Numbered from the stretch's first letter, positions 1 through 12,951 are shown. The stretch is DNA of 64,000 bases from Sternotherus odoratus (GCA_032164245.1 JAVMKO010000003.1:40054890-40118889); one strand, 5' to 3'. The notes: generated by a model from the sequence alone, not told the origin. Numbers and translations are program-made.

Positions 1-235
1 ATACGATAGAGGTCTATAAAATCATAAATGGTGTGGGAAAAGGGAATAAAGTAGTCTCATTTACCCCTTCATATAACACAAGAAGAAGGGATCACAATGA
101 AATTAACAGACAGCAAGCTTAAAACAAAGAGAATACACACAATGCACAATCAATCTATGGAACATTTCCAGGGGATGTTGTGAAGACCAAAATTATAACC
201 GAGTTATATAAACTGGATATATAGGGTTGGATTTT
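1..235 (+). mobile_element. CR1 LINE, 3' portion
   Basis: The stretch resembles the end of the turtle CR1 reverse-transcriptase ORF and its 3' region: an 'aggtctataaaatcat' motif, then 'acacaagaag', then a 'ccaggggatgttgtgaag' motif. The same block recurs at about 55405-55600. It is cut by the window edge on the left and decays into intron on the right. Confidence 0.8.
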
Positions 236-1769
236 TTTTTTACTTATTCACACCCCAAGGAGCTTTCAATATGCCTTTTTGTTTTGTGTTTTTGCAGAAG
301 CTAGCACAATGAGGGTCCGGTCAATGATGGGCTCCCATAGTTTCCCACAGTACAAATAATAATTTTCAATAGTATTGGCTCAATATTTTTGAACTCCCTT
401 GACACTTTTAAGGATTTATTAGATTTCAAACTCTTGTTACAAATAATAAATTAGGATGGGATAACTTATATGAGTAAGAACCTGAAGAATCAGGTTTAAA
501 TTAATTTGAATTGTTCAATAGATAATGGTTCATATTTTCATGATTCCTCATATGTGTCAAAATTTGAAGTGGCTCATGTATGTTCTGGATGCTGTGAAAT
601 GGTAATGTAAATTGATCACAATGTGGGATTTCTTGGGTTACAATATTCAAGCAGAGGTAGTACAGCCTACATGCAGTGTAACATGTTATTCTTTACACTG
701 ACTAAATTATTCTTGACACTTACTAAAGATATGCTGAATAGTTGGAAAAATAATTAGTAACTCTTAGGCAATAGTTTCCCTGCCCTAGTTTTAACTTAAA
801 CTGGCAATTTGGCTAGCAATTAAGGTCATGTTAAATGTTTGTAATAAAATCTGAAACCAGGCAAGTTTCATTACTCAGATCAGATTTGCCAGAAGGCTCA
901 CAACTCCGGACCAACTTTCTGAATTTTTATTCATTTTTAAATCCACCACAGTAAACTCCAGGTGCATCCTCCTACCACAAATCACAAGAGGCTCCTCTGA
1001 AGAACACAAAGCAACAAATACATAGACATAATCAACTTCTTCTCAGAAAGGCCTAGTTCCTTGGCTTTCTTACCAAAAAAAGGGGAATTCTAGCTGAGAA
1101 GAAGACTGCCCATACCTCTAGGATAGGTACTCAACTAAATGAAATAACTATTGCTTTCTATGCCAGAACTAGCCAAATGACCTCTCTAATCTCCAGGGAA
1201 CACAGAAATGACTTCAATGCTACAACAGCCTCCCCTCCCTTTACAGGCCTTCTTATTATTGAAGTGCACCTGCCTGTAATACAGCATTCTCCCAAATGAT
1301 CCAGGTATCCAATCTCAACTTTTCTGACTTGAAAGAGTAAGGCGTATGGGTATTCTCTCTCAGTTATGTGTAAACTCTCACAATTAGGCCAAGGACACTT
1401 CCCCTATCGAGGAAGCCTGGATGGAGGTGTATTATAACCACAGGGCTTCAAAAGGTCTGTATTGCTTGACACACACACCCTCCTCACTGATGTGCAATTT
1501 TCATAAAATGGTATTGAAATATTTTGGGAACACTTCAACACACCCACACGCTATGGTTATGCATGGTCTAAACAGGCAGCTTTGATAAGGTCTTTTACTA
1601 AATGTACTAACTATAACATTAGTTACCTATCTCATGGGTTGGTGTGAGATTCAGTTGATACCTAACCCTGAGTTCCTGAAACATTTGCGCTGTGAAATGA
1701 CATAGGGAATTTGCCAGATTAGGGAACTCAGGATCAGACCTAAATGTTTATAAAAGAAACTTTTTGAGA
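236..1769. other. AT-rich intron, no gene seen
   Basis: No open frame of note, no splice-bounded exon and no recognisable repeat was found. Probably intron of the minus-strand laminin-G gene. Confidence 0.5.
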
Positions 1770-2815
1770 TCTTGAAAGGCATTATGGCTCAGATCTACAG
1801 AGGGATTTAGGAGCTTAAACCCAGATTAAGGCAACATGGAGGTCTACAAAAAACACTGGTCAACTGCCATTTAACACTGTAGGCATCCTAATTTATATAA
1901 CTCTTAAATATTTGCTGTAACAGATGAAAAGGGCCTAACTTCCTGCCTGTGGGCATGTGCACTGCTGCTGCTGGAAGCAGGTTTCCAGACATTTTGTCAT
2001 ACCTAAACTCCAGAGCAATTCTCAAACCTAGATAAGATTACGAGGTCCCAGTTCAAGAGGCATGCTCCAACGCAGCCACTTCCTTTAGAATGGCTAGCCT
2101 GGCTAAGGTACTTGTTCAGGATGTGGGACACCTCCAGTTCAATTCTCCCTTCTGACTGATGAGGCAAAAGGATTTGAACAAGGACTTCTCACCTCTCTGG
2201 GTGAGAAAGTGGGGCTTTCTTAGTTTCTTCTGTTGAAGCAGTTCCACCTTCTGCAAATCATTAAATGTATCCTGAATTGGAGACAGGTTATGTCTACACT
2301 GGGGGAAAACAAATAAACAACAACAAAAACCACCACAGAGTCTCAGAGCCTGGATCAACTGAATACTACTGGACTAGAAATAGCCTCATAGACATTCCTG
2401 CCCAGGCTGAGCCTAGGCTTTAAGACCCTCCTGCCAGGTTTCACAGCACAGGCTCCAGCCCGAGTGGGAACATCTGCACTGCTATTTTTAGCCCCATAGT
2501 GTGAACCCAACTCAGTTGACCAAAGCTGTGGGGCTCACCGTCACAGGTTTTAGTTCTTTTCTGTGTAGACATACTCAGGGCAACAGTCACTTGATAATCC
2601 AATGGTTAGGGCACTTGTCCTCCTCCTCTCTCCTCCAGCTGTTTTGTACTGGAATGCCAGTGGAGTTAGGCATGTGCCACTGCCGTTCTCGCAAGAAACA
2701 ATTTAGGAGCCTAAGGTGCCTCACTCCAGGAGAAGGGTTCCCAACTGTGGAGCCCAGGCAGTGTTCGGCACCAAAATCCAGCCTGGAGGGTGGGGCCTAA
2801 CTCTGTGAGAGGGGT
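1770..2815. repeat. Old unclassified dispersed repeat
   Basis: Phrases such as 'gatttaggagctta', 'gcctaacttcctgcctg' and a tRNA-like 'aatggttagggcactt' (about 2600) are of a type I associate with a common turtle dispersed repeat. The short open frames here (2116-2358 minus, 2501-2800 plus) show no domain. Class and boundaries are uncertain. Confidence 0.35.
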
Positions 2816-3889
2816 GTGGCTTAAACCTATTTCAATATCTCCAAACTTCTTCAATTCCTATTTGGCATTTCAGTACCAAAGATCAACTAGAAATTGTTAG
2901 TAATCTTCAGCACCAGTGAAGATCTTTTTAGTAATCGTGAAGTGACTTTATTCATCTTGGTAGTTGAGGATTCTCATTGTGTTCTTTGTCTCATAGCCCA
3001 ATGGCAAAGGATGTGGGAGAAGAAGCTTTTGTGCAAAGCTAAAGCTAAATTTAGGCCATTCATGATTTGTGGCAAACAAGCTCTTCAAGTGATGTTTGCT
3101 CAGCAGCCTCATTCCAAACTGAGCCTGAATTTACCTATTATGTGTATAGTGAAGAGTGAGCCTGAAAAATATCCAAAGAACACACTGCCAAGCCAGCAGG
3201 AAATTCACAATTCTCTAAGAGCAGGAGTCAACTAAGCTGTTGTAATAAAAATAAACAGTCAGTATTAAGAGTGGGGCATCATGGTCATATTCTGGATGTG
3301 ATTTTTGGTGTATGCCTTAGTGTGCATCATAGAGAAAGGAAATTAGAGGAAAAACAGCAATCACTGGACCTGAAAGTTTATTGAGTGTGTTTTCTTCAGG
3401 TCCCGCTTGTGACTTAGACAGCCAAACTCCCATCTTCCCTGGTTTGGGAATTGCTTAGGGACTTAAGATAGGAGATAGGCATCTGTATGCCTGGAAGGAG
3501 GCAGCTGCTCATGCTACCCCAAAGACACTGCACAATAAAGTGTGTGTCTGTTTACCGGCGCTGGAAAGCACTCCCCAAGCTGTGATGTAGAGGTACCCAA
3601 TGGCATTAACTACATTAAAACTGAATTATAAGTATAATCTGGATGATGAGTAGGTATACTGGAAATAATACAATACATTATCTTTCATACACTTACAAAG
3701 ATATCTAAATAATCATATGGGCCTGGAGCCACAAGTGACATAGTCATTGCAATGGTGCCTGGCCACCCAGTGGAAACCACAATAGGTGAGTTAGGCACCT
3801 ATGCTAACTATACAATGCATGAGGAGAGATAAGCACCTGAGAATAGGATCAACAAAAGCAGCATGCTAAGCAGGGAGCAGCTGCCTAAA
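2816..3889. other. Intron, no gene seen
   Basis: An open frame at 2894-3235 has no recognisable domain and no splice context. Nothing else can be supported. Confidence 0.4.
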
Positions 3890-3960
3890 CTAGACAGTAG
3901 CAGAGGTTGTAAAGGGTTTGAGAGTGCTATATAAGAGCTAAGTATTTTTACTACATCAAA
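3890..3960 (+). repeat. MIR/CORE-SINE-like tail
   Basis: The 'gtaaagggtttgagagtgct' segment followed by 'atataagagctaagtatt' matches the tail signature shared by MIR-type SINEs and related LINE tails. It is short and diverged. Confidence 0.4.
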
Positions 3961-4351
3961 ATGCACTGATATGTTTAAAGAGAAACATAAAAATGCAACA
4001 GTTGATTGTACTGTATTACCCTATTATTTGTTCTAGGGGGAAAAAGGCAGGGACAGAAACACATGAATCTTTGATGTGGAAGAAGAGATTAGTGCTTAAT
4101 GCACTGAAAGCATTGTTGAAAGCTTGTTATCCTTGTGAAAATATTATTTCTGACTTTCTTTGCTTGCAGGAGGCAGCTTTAAACTTGAGCAATTGACTGA
4201 CTTATTAACATGTTATATAATTTTTGCTCAATCATCCATATTACTTATTCTGAGGGTCCTAGTGTAATATAGCCTGATGACATATCCAGAAAGAAACCAT
4301 AATTGTTCTCTGCAACTTCTGCACCAAGAGCTGACAACAATAAAAATGTCT

Positions 4352-4443
4352 CCGTCCTGTCTATGCTACAGTCTGCAACACCAGTGCAGGTATAACAGGG
4401 TAAATAAATCACAGATCCCAAATTTGCCAGTGTAGACATAGCC
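4352..4443. mobile_element. Harbinger-type MITE fragment
   Basis: The right end reads 'gtgtagacatagcc', the reverse complement of the common turtle MITE end 'ggctatgtctacac'. The left side has a matching 'ctgtctatgctac'. No target duplication could be assigned. Confidence 0.45.
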
Positions 4444-4445
4444 TT

Positions 4446-5493
4446 ATGTGAGAAGCCACAGAAAGGCAGAATGGATACCCACTTGTAGCCACAGAGCCGT
4501 TGGATTTCTTCCATGCCTCTCTCATGTGCAAACATGGATTTTAAATTGTGCCTCCTGCGCAGTTGCACTAGCACTGGTTAAATATTTCCATGGAAATTAT
4601 CCACAAGAGCTAGCCTCCTCTCTGCTACTGTGCGGATTTGGCTGTATTCTTCCCTTTTGAATATTTTCACATAGGTGGAAGATACGAGTTTGCAATAAGT
4701 TAGAGGGGTGAGTAATTAATTTTTTTTCTTACATGAACATTTCTTACAGATGTATAGAATTTATTCCTTAATTTGCCCCTCGGGTGCCATTAAGACTTTA
4801 TATCAATTTAGTATGTTGTTCTTTTTAACTATGACCTTACCTCCTGCTATAGGCAACAGAGTGTTAAAAAACCCCATTCCTTCCATAGTCTGAATCTGAA
4901 TTTAATTTTCTTGTTAAGTTCACTGAGTGGAATACTTATTTACCCCCCCATATGACTTTTCCTTTCTTTTTTACAATTTCACCCCAAGTGAATAAGACAG
5001 TAAGTTTCAGTGCTGTCTTTGTCTCATACTATACACTTACTGAGGGCAAGGTTCAGTTGGCTTCAAGCATTTGGATCATACAGCCATGAGTTCATGCACT
5101 GTAAAGTATAAAGCAATTAAAATCCTGTTGAGAAAAATACTGCAATAAAACCAGAGCTGAAGAGATTACATTTGGACAGGGGCAATCATCATTTATGCAC
5201 AGCAGGGGATTCTGCAGCTTTTTTTTGTTTTGCCTTGAGCTTGGGGTTTGAAGGTTTCAACAGCTTGATTTCCCCCTCATAAACAGAAGGGTTGGGATTT
5301 TTTAAAGTCAGCTAGACCTATTACACAACAAATATTTGTGTAATAGGATGGCACAAGACTCCAATCCCATTACACAAATCGGAAAAAGGTGACTGACTGG
5401 CCAATCCCTCCATTATGCTGCCTTCCCAGGATTTTGAAATGCAAGTGACTGTTTTTAACTTTCTGAGTGAATATAGCTGCCCCATGCCAAGTC
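4446..5493. other. Intron, no gene seen
   Basis: AT-rich sequence. A possible minus-strand donor near 5035 (reverse complement of 'acttac') is not preceded by a convincing open exon. Confidence 0.4.
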
Positions 5494-6592
5494 TTAGGGT
5501 ATGATTAGACTACAGATTGTAGCGGGTTTTTTTATAGCGCTTCCCAATTTAGCGCAATAGGTTTTGCGCTATAGGCTGTATACATTTAATCCCTGTAGCA
5601 CCAAAGAATGCACACATTTGCAGAGCTTCTGGCGGCAGTGAGAGTAGCGGGATAGGGCAGGTATCCCAGCATTCAGCTGGGTGCAACCTGCTTTGCAAAG
5701 GAGTGGGGTGAGGGGGAACTGGGAACCTGTGTGTAGGGAGGGAACTTCCGGCTATCAGTTACTTTTCCAAAATTGACAGGCTCTGCACACACACCTCCCT
5801 TCCTTATTCGGGGTTTCTCAAACTTGGGGTCGAGACGGGGGGTGTAGCGGAGTGCACCCCGGGGGGGGTCGCGAGCTCCTGCCGCTGGCGGGCACCAGGC
5901 AGCCCGCCCTCAGCCCTGCCCGCAGCGGCGGGGACCGGGGCAGGGGCTGGGAGCGTGGCAGGGCTGCCGCCGGCAGTGGCGGGGAACTGGCAGCCCTGCC
6001 ACCACCGGCGGGGACCAGGCAGCCCGCCTGCAGCCCTGCCCACAGCAGCGGGGACCGGGGCAGGGGCGGACCCAGCATAGCTGCCGCCCACAGCGGCGGG
6101 GACCTGGGACAGCAGCGGGGACCCAGCAGCCCTGCCGCCCGGAGTGGCGGGGACCCAGGACAGTGGCAGGGACCCGGCAGCCCTGCCGCCCAGAGTGGCA
6201 GGGACCCGGGACAGCGGCGGGGACCCAGCAGCCCTGCCGCAGCAGCGGGCCGGTTTTTCTAATTTCAAATGGAATGTGGGGGAGGGTCTGACATGGGGTC
6301 ACCTGAGGACGCGACAGAAGAGTTCTAAATGGTGGCCAGAGAGGATGTAATTGGGAATTCTGGGCCAGGATGCTGGAGGCTCATTATCACGCAAGGGGTG
6401 TGCACATTCCAACCCTTGCGCTAAAACGGTAGCGCTAAAAGCTTTATGCCTCTCGTTTATGAGGTTTAACAGTAGCGCTTTAAACAGTCAGTAAAAGCGC
6501 AAAATGTGCCTTTGAAGTGTGTTCGGTCAGTGTAATTGTAACGCTAAAGAAGGGTTTTAGCGCTACAAAGCGCCAGTCTAACCATACCCTTA
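5494..6592. mobile_element. PIF/Harbinger-type MITE with TTA target duplication
   Basis: The ends are complementary: 'gggtatgattagact' from 5497 and the reverse complement of 'agtctaaccataccc' ending at 6589. Flanking TTA copies lie at 5494-5496 and 6590-6592, the 3-bp duplication typical of PIF/Harbinger elements. Subterminal 'tagcgct' motifs repeat on both sides (about 5535-5575 and 6430-6570). The interior holds a GC-rich tandem repeat and a phrase like a hAT left end ('ggtttctcaaacttggggtc', about 5810), so something was probably captured. No transposase is encoded. Confidence 0.8.
5850..6250. repeat. GC-rich minisatellite inside the MITE
   Basis: Units built on 'ggcggggaccnggcagccctgcc' recur with a period of roughly 50 bp. 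The array produces long overlapping open frames on both strands with Pro/Gly/Ala-rich shadows that are not genes. Confidence 0.75.
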
Positions 6593-8365
6593 CTGAATAG
6601 TTGGCTGGAGGCTTTGTTCTCCTTGAAGCTCCTCTAGTGTTCCTTTCTGCAAGAGTTGAGCATGGCAGCATACCATTTTAGAGTGTACCATACTGCCTGT
6701 AGCTTTACAATAAATACAATGAGATTGGCATCCAGCACTGTCTAATCAGATTATATTATTTACATTTTTAATCTCACTCACAGTAATCAAGTAACTATGT
6801 GGATCACTGCCATATTTAATATCTAGAATGCACCACTTTTTTTTTCCTGTTGACACAATAATGTTAATGGGATTGATTTCGTTTTCTCTGTGAACCACGG
6901 CCATTATGAAATTTACCATTATGTTGCAATTATATATCAGTTTTCCTGAGTGCTTTCAGTCAACTTTGACTTAAAGAAAGCTGGACCCTGAAAGGATTTT
7001 GTTTCCGCATTGTTAGAAGCTTTTTTGTGCTCCACACACTGTGACTCAGCAGCACTAAACCCAGCAGTCTTCACAGCAAGGTAGAGAGGTGATATGTGTA
7101 TAATGGTGAGGGCCTACACCAAGGCTTCACTGAAAATTGGATCAAGAAAAAGAAGTTGAAATCCCTGTTAAATTGCTATGGATGTATTGATTGTAAAATA
7201 AAAATCAAACATGCATTTCCACTGCAGCAAGGTGTCCTGATTTGGCCGGTAACATAAGTGTAATTATGAAACAAGACCTTCAGAAAAAAAGATATGGTCT
7301 TTAATACCACTCCTGTTTTGGTTCAGGGTCAATAAACTCAATAAGAGCATAGGTAAGATTCCCAGTTTATCAATAACTTTATTAAGAGGGGGAAAACAAG
7401 ATGAGAATATTGTAGACCAAAGGAGAGAGGCAGGGGGAAAAAAAAGAGACACAAACTTTCATACATGTGCTACTTATACCTGAGAAAAATCCTTTCAACT
7501 GATGTTCAGTTTGAATACAGAGCTAAACTCCACCCATATGGGTACCATACAGAAGGAAACAAATTCCATAATCTTCCCTTGAAGAATAGCTTCTGCATTT
7601 TTCCATTGGGATGAGGATTTCTCCTTTATGCAGGAGAAAGCAACAGTCTTGCAAACAACCCCCCAAATACTCTGAAATCTATGAGATCACTATGTAGGTT
7701 GGAGCAGAAGACCATCCATATGGAGACCCTATTTCTCCACAGATCCCTAACAACCCAACTCCACTGGAGCCATGCTGCCAGGTATAACTCCTAGCTACAG
7801 CTGTCCTCAGTCTCATCTTAAAGGAAGATTCCCTCACTGTGGAAGGCGCACAATAGCAATGAAATATGGCATGTCTCAAGGAATGTCATTTGGGTCCGGG
7901 GGGATGATCTAAGCCCCCTAGCCTACCCTCTACTTACTATCCCACCAAGCATGGATTCATAGGCCTCTGAAACCAGGGGTTTAAGGAAACAGTGTTGTGC
8001 CACTGCCCCATCTTTTCTGTTGGGGGAGAAGGAAATTCATGTGCAAAAGATAGTCTCTCTTCATTTGAGATTCTCATCAGCACGCCAATCCCTTTCAACC
8101 CCTGGCATATGAGGTGTGCTGGGATGAGAGAAATATATCAGAAGGGAGTCTGCAGCATTCAGCACTGTGGAATGCTGCAGCCCTCAGGGCAGCCTTGAAA
8201 AGATGTTGTAATTTAGGCTCCCTGGGTTGACAGTAGAGGACAAAAGGCATTTTAGTTCTCCTTTCCATTGGGCTGCAAGTTCTGGGCTGCACCTCAAAGA
8301 CACAAGAGGGAATCTAACTGCTCCAAAGTTCTCTTACAAAGCTGATCCTGCACCACTGAAGTCAA
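6593..8365. other. Intron, no gene seen
   Basis: AT-rich with no domain-bearing frame. Small frames (7264-7452 and 7679-7879 minus, 7992-8198 plus) lack splice or domain support. Confidence 0.4.
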
Positions 8366-9135
8366 TACAGTAAACCCTCAATTTAACGGACCCCGATTTA
8401 ACAGACTTCGGATGCAACGGACAAAATTTCCGATGCATCCAAAATCCGTTATTCGGGGGCTGCCAGCTCCCGTCCGGGTCCCACCTGTGGGCAGGTTGGC
8501 TGGCTGCTGACTCCCGCGTGCGGGTGGGCTGGCTGGCCGCTGGCTCCTGCCTGCGGGCGGGCTGGCAGCTCCCGGCTCCCGCCTGCGGGCGGGCTGGCTG
8601 GCTGGCTGCCGGCTCCCGCCTGCGGGCGGGTGGGCTGCCAGCTCCCGGGTCCCACTGGCGGGTGGGCTGCTGGCTCCAGGCTCCCCGCTGCCTCCCAGGT
8701 CCAGGCAGCGGGCGGGCTGGCTACTCCCGGCTCCCCGCTGCCAGCCCGCCCGGGTCCCGGCTGCTGGGACCCGGGCGGGCGGCCGGGCCACTGGCTGCCG
8801 CCCGGGTCCCAGCAGCCGGGATCCGGGTGGGCGGGCCACTGGCTGCCGCCCGGGTCCCAGCAGCCGGGATCTGGGCGGGCGGGTTGACGGCTCCCGCCCG
8901 GGTCCCAGCAGCCGGGGTCCCGGGTGGGCGGGCTGCCGCCGGGCGGGCTGACTCACGGCTCATGGCCGTGATAAGTAAAACCTCTATATAACGGACTAAT
9001 TCGGGTGAGGGGGTGTCCGTTAAAGCCAAAAGTCCTGTTATTTAATGATTTTAAAAAATTATTAAATAATGGACTTTCGGCTTTAACGGACACCCCCTCG
9101 CCCGAATTAGTCCGTTATATCGAGGTTTCACTGTA
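8366..9135. mobile_element. Tigger/pogo-like nonautonomous element, TA duplication
   Basis: It begins CAGTAAACCCTC at 8368 and ends with the complementary GAGGTTTCACTG at 9133, flanked by TA on both sides. The left end carries repeated 'aacggac' subterminal motifs. The middle (about 8460-8955) is a GC-rich tandem repeat of 'gggtcccagcagccgggat' units. The right 160 bp is a separate hairpin. Nothing inside encodes a protein. Confidence 0.75.
8974..9133. repeat. Long hairpin at right end of Tigger-like element
   Basis: The arm from about 8974 ('aacctctatataacggacta') is repeated inverted up to 9133 with only a few mismatches over roughly 75 bp. The AT-rich turn lies near 9050. Confidence 0.85.
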
Positions 9136-10199
9136 TGAGTTTTACCATTAACTTCAGAGGTCTGGTACTCCAGTGACTTGCTCTTTGTTTAGTCATTTAC
9201 TGTACATTCAAAGTGGGTGCAAAAGATAATCAAGTCAGAATGAAAGCATTTTGCAGACATTTTGCACAGGTAAAGGTGATTACTCAGGTGCAAGTCAGTG
9301 CATAACGAAGACCAATGGGAGCAGGATCATGGCCAACATTGAGAAACTGAGATAACCCCCATTGAACAGGATCCTTGAGAGCCATCAGTAATTCACTGTG
9401 TCTCACAAGTTTTTGCAAATTAAGGGGGTATATCCAGTTGAAGATTATTCTGTAACCTGTCTATTTAATTTTAGGAAATCACATCAGATTAATTAAACAA
9501 AAGAAAAAACTGGCTGCAAGAACTGAAGTTACACAGAACTGAACATAGCCTTAACTTTCTGGATTTCACTTTTATTTATTTAACCAGTAAAGATGTATTA
9601 GTGTAGGCACTTATCAGGGGATTAGTTTAATCTTTTGTGGAAATACAGCAAAAAATAGAAGAAACAGATTTTAAGTATGAAATTATTTTTTTCAAGGCCC
9701 ATGGCACTTGGTTGCCTTGGCTGCAATATTAGAACTCTATTGATTCTCATTGATTAGTTGGTGGCTAAAATTACTAGACATTACATAGCTAGAAAGGCTT
9801 AAAAAAGGGAAAAAAATTAAAAGGTCTCTTCAAATTCAGAGAAAAAAAATATAAGAAGCCTGGTATTGTAAATGTCAAAAACACTTCTTCCAACTAGATT
9901 TCTGAGAAAAAAATTAAATGTAATCCCTTCCTAGAAAAATCTCCAAATTAATAAATTTCTGTATATGAAGTGGGCTACAAGGAAAATAGTACAAAGAATT
10001 GGATCTTAAGAAATGTGGATCTGTTTTTTTTTAAATGACTGCCATTTTGTATTTGCCATATTTGTTTTCTCAGCGGAAGCTAAGGAATTTTCTCTTGGCA
10101 GGCAGACTAGTCCTCACCTACAGATTCCATCCCTCGCCCCGAACTTGAAGCAAATATTCACCAGCAACCACACAACAAAAACACTAACCCAGTAACCTA
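9136..10199. other. Intron, no gene seen
   Basis: AT-rich sequence with several A-runs. No feature could be supported. Confidence 0.4.
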
Positions 10200-10935
10200 T
10201 CCTTGCAACAAAGCCCAGTGCCAATGGTATCCAGAGATCTATTCAAGTGACACTATCATAGAACCTAATCTCGTCAGCCATGACATCAGGGGCTTGTTCA
10301 CCTGCACATCTACCAATGTGATATATGCCATCATGTGCCAGCAGTGCCCCTCTGCCCTGTACATTGGCCAAACCAGACAGTCTGTACACAAAAGAATAAG
10401 TGGACACAAACCTGACATCAAGAATGATAACATTCAAAAAAGAGTAGCACACTTCAGTCTCTCTGGCCACTTAGTAACAGACTTAACAGTGGCAATTCTT
10501 TAACAACAACAACATTTCAAAAACAGACCCCAACAAGAAACTGCTGAACTGGAATTAATTTGGAAACTGGATACCATTAAATTAGGCTTGAATAAAGACT
10601 GGAAGTGGCTGGGTCATTACACATACTGCAATCTATTGCCCCATGTTAAGTATCCCTCTACTGTTACTCACACCTTCTTGTCAACTGTTTGAAATGGGCC
10701 ATCCTGATTATCACTGCAAAAGTTTTTTTTTTCCTGCTGATAATAGCTCACCTTAATTGATTAACCTCTTAGAGTTCGTATGGCAAGCTCCACCTTTTCA
10801 TGTTCTCTGTATAGAATATATACATCCTCCTACTGTTTGTTCCATTCTATGCATCTGATGAAGTGTGGTCTACCCACAAATGTTTATGCCCAAATAAAGT
10901 TGTTAGTCTCTAAAGGTGCCACAAGTACTCCTCCA
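10200..10935 (+). mobile_element. Penelope-like element, 3' end with GIY-YIG remnant
   Basis: The open frame 10294-10503 reads CTSTNVIYAIMCQQC and, after a short gap, YIGQT...R...H, the GIY-YIG endonuclease signature at the C-terminus of Penelope-like retroelements. A diverged tail follows with 'gatgaagtgtgg', 'caaataaagttgttagtctc' and 'aaaggtgccacaagtactcc', the typical turtle Penelope 3' end. The reverse-transcriptase part is absent (5' truncation). The frame breaks after about 70 codons, so it is dead. A related copy lies at 46805-47420. Confidence 0.8.
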
Positions 10936-11004
10936 TCTTGTAACATTTAAGTAAAAATATTTTCTAGAGTAGTTTAAGGGCATGTAGCTCAGGTGTCAGA
11001 ACAT

Positions 11005-11210
11005 TAGAAATTCTGAATTATATTTCAGTCTGCCACTAATAAAGCACATGATCTTGGAAAGGTCACTTTACTTCCCTGACTCTCAATTTCTTCCTCTGCA
11101 TAATTCTCATAATGATCTCACAAAGGTGATAAAAGCTATGTTGGTAAAGTGGCTTGAGAGCCTCAAACGAAAGGCGCTATGTAAATACAAATTAACATTA
11201 CAAAGAATTA
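11005..11210 (+). repeat. MIR/CORE-SINE-like element
   Basis: The order 'cttggaaaggtcactt', 'ctctcaatttcttcctctg', 'aaaggcgctatgtaaatac' matches MIR-family SINEs. Confidence 0.55.
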
Positions 11211-11789
11211 AGGGGAGGATCCTCAGCAGGCATCAACTGTCATAGCTCCACCATGGAAGTCCATCAGTGAAGGGGAATGTCATATGACAAAATGTGAATG
11301 GTATGCACAGAATGTGCTGGGTTCAGCAGCACGTCCAGTTGCTTTGTGCCACTCCTGCAAGGAAAAGGGGCCAGGACATATGCTAAATTTAACCAATCAG
11401 CTAAATTGGGATTACAACTTCTGTGTGTCACTGAAGCACCACAAACACACAGAATGTATGGCAAATGTGGCCCATTTCTGAATTAAGGACCTGATTTCAC
11501 ACTCCGTTCCTCTAGTTTTATTTTATCTTAATTCAATTGAATGATGTAGAGTTAAAGCAGAGTGAAACCAGTGTAGAAGGAAGAAGGCAGCCCTATACAT
11601 TTTAACAATTTGGGTAGGGGAGTATGCTTTAATTTTAAATAGCTACAGGGACATTTATTAGAATTCTCTGAAGCTTCCTGGGTAGTTTTACAGTAACACA
11701 TACTTACAGTATATTTCCTTCACTGATAAAAACATATCCAGTAATATATTGCATGCCATATGCAGATACAGACACCTATACCACAGGCG

Positions 11790-11970
11790 GATTGAGTGGT
11801 CTGACCAAAGGATTAAGAAACAAAAATGCTTGAGTTCTAATCTTAGCTGTGACAACAACATTCTCTGTAGTCTTGGAAAAGTCATTTATATTTGGTCTCA
11901 GTTTCCTCATCTGTAAAACGGGATAACAAAACTTCCCTACATACTTTCCAAACAAAATGAGGAGAAAATA
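11790..11970 (+). repeat. MIR-like SINE fragment
   Basis: The segment 'tcttggaaaagtcattta' followed by 'ctcagtttcctcatctgtaa' and 'acgggataacaaaacttccc' is characteristic of MIR. Confidence 0.6.
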
Positions 11971-12471
11971 TAAAATGGGAAGTTGCTCCTCTGGCACTTA
12001 AATATTCCTTTTTTATTAAAGTTTTATGTATTTGGTGCTTATGAAGTTTAATAGCACTAAGGTTTTATGGATAGAAGGAATCTGAAATAATGACAGGTAA
12101 GATCTTCAGAGTTATAATAATATTAAACCCAGAAACATAAATCACTGCAGCAATTATAGCAGCACAAATAACACGATTCATGCAATCAAGTTTTAGTGTG
12201 AGTATTTGACAACATTTAATCTCCTTCAAATATACTGATCTTGCATTCTCTGCAATTGAACACAGTAGAGTAAACTATTAAAGATATTTAAGATAGCATG
12301 GAAGTAATTACACCAAAACATATATTCAGATTTCAGAAATAATACATTAATTTTTCAAAATATTTTTCTGTGTGCAGTTTTGTTTGTATTCCCAAACTGA
12401 TTTTTGTAATTGTCATAAAACAGCCTTCATGACCAGCTGAAAAATCTAACAGAGATAAAGGTATTTAAGTC
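11971..12471. other. Intron, no gene seen
   Basis: AT-rich sequence with no supported feature. Confidence 0.4.
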
Positions 12472-12540
12472 ATAGAATCATAGAATATCAAGGCTGGAAG
12501 GGGCTTCAGGAGGTCATCCAGTCCAACCCCATGCTTTATC
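12472..12540 (-). mobile_element. CR1 3' end, severely truncated
   Basis: Reads 'catagaatcatagaatatca' then 'aggtcatccagtccaacccc', the inverted 3' end of CR1. Only about 70 bp is left. Confidence 0.8.
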
Positions 12541-12909
12541 TTTTTGAAGGCATGACAAATCTAAACCATGGACCAGGTCCTATACTCCTAGTTCAAGAAG
12601 AAAAAAAATCAGTGAAATGAATGGGAGTTTTGTCTGAGTAAGGACAGCAGTATGAGGCCCTTAGGGTCAGCTATTTATAAGCTTCCTGCTTTGCCTTTTC
12701 CCTGGCACCTCAGTTATGTGTTTCTGCATTAGCATAAGAACCCATACAAATTTAGTAGGGGCAGCATAAGAGGGAGCCATAATTATATATAATTTGCCAA
12801 CTTGTGAGAAATAATTCCAAAATGTAGGACTACAGTTTTACTAAACCACAGGGTTCCAACACTTACTTCTTCCATCCACCTCTCCATATCACTGAACGGT
12901 ATTTACTAT

Positions 12910-12911
<2 letters not shown>

Positions 12912-12949
<38 letters not shown>
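12912..12949. repeat. (CT)n microsatellite
   Basis: About 18 uninterrupted CT units. Confidence 0.95.

Positions 12950-12951
<2 letters not shown>

Noticed and set aside
2560..2720. tRNA-like stretch 'aatggttagggcactt'
   Set aside because: No cloverleaf or B-box pairing could be completed; it belongs to a dispersed repeat.
5804..6302. Several overlapping open frames of 86-154 codons on both strands
   Set aside because: They are products of the GC-rich tandem array in a MITE; Pro/Ala/Gly-rich in every frame, no domain.
8378..9029. 192- and 157-codon frames on opposite strands
   Set aside because: Same cause: GC-rich minisatellite in the Tigger-like element. Both strands open at once, low-complexity repeats only.
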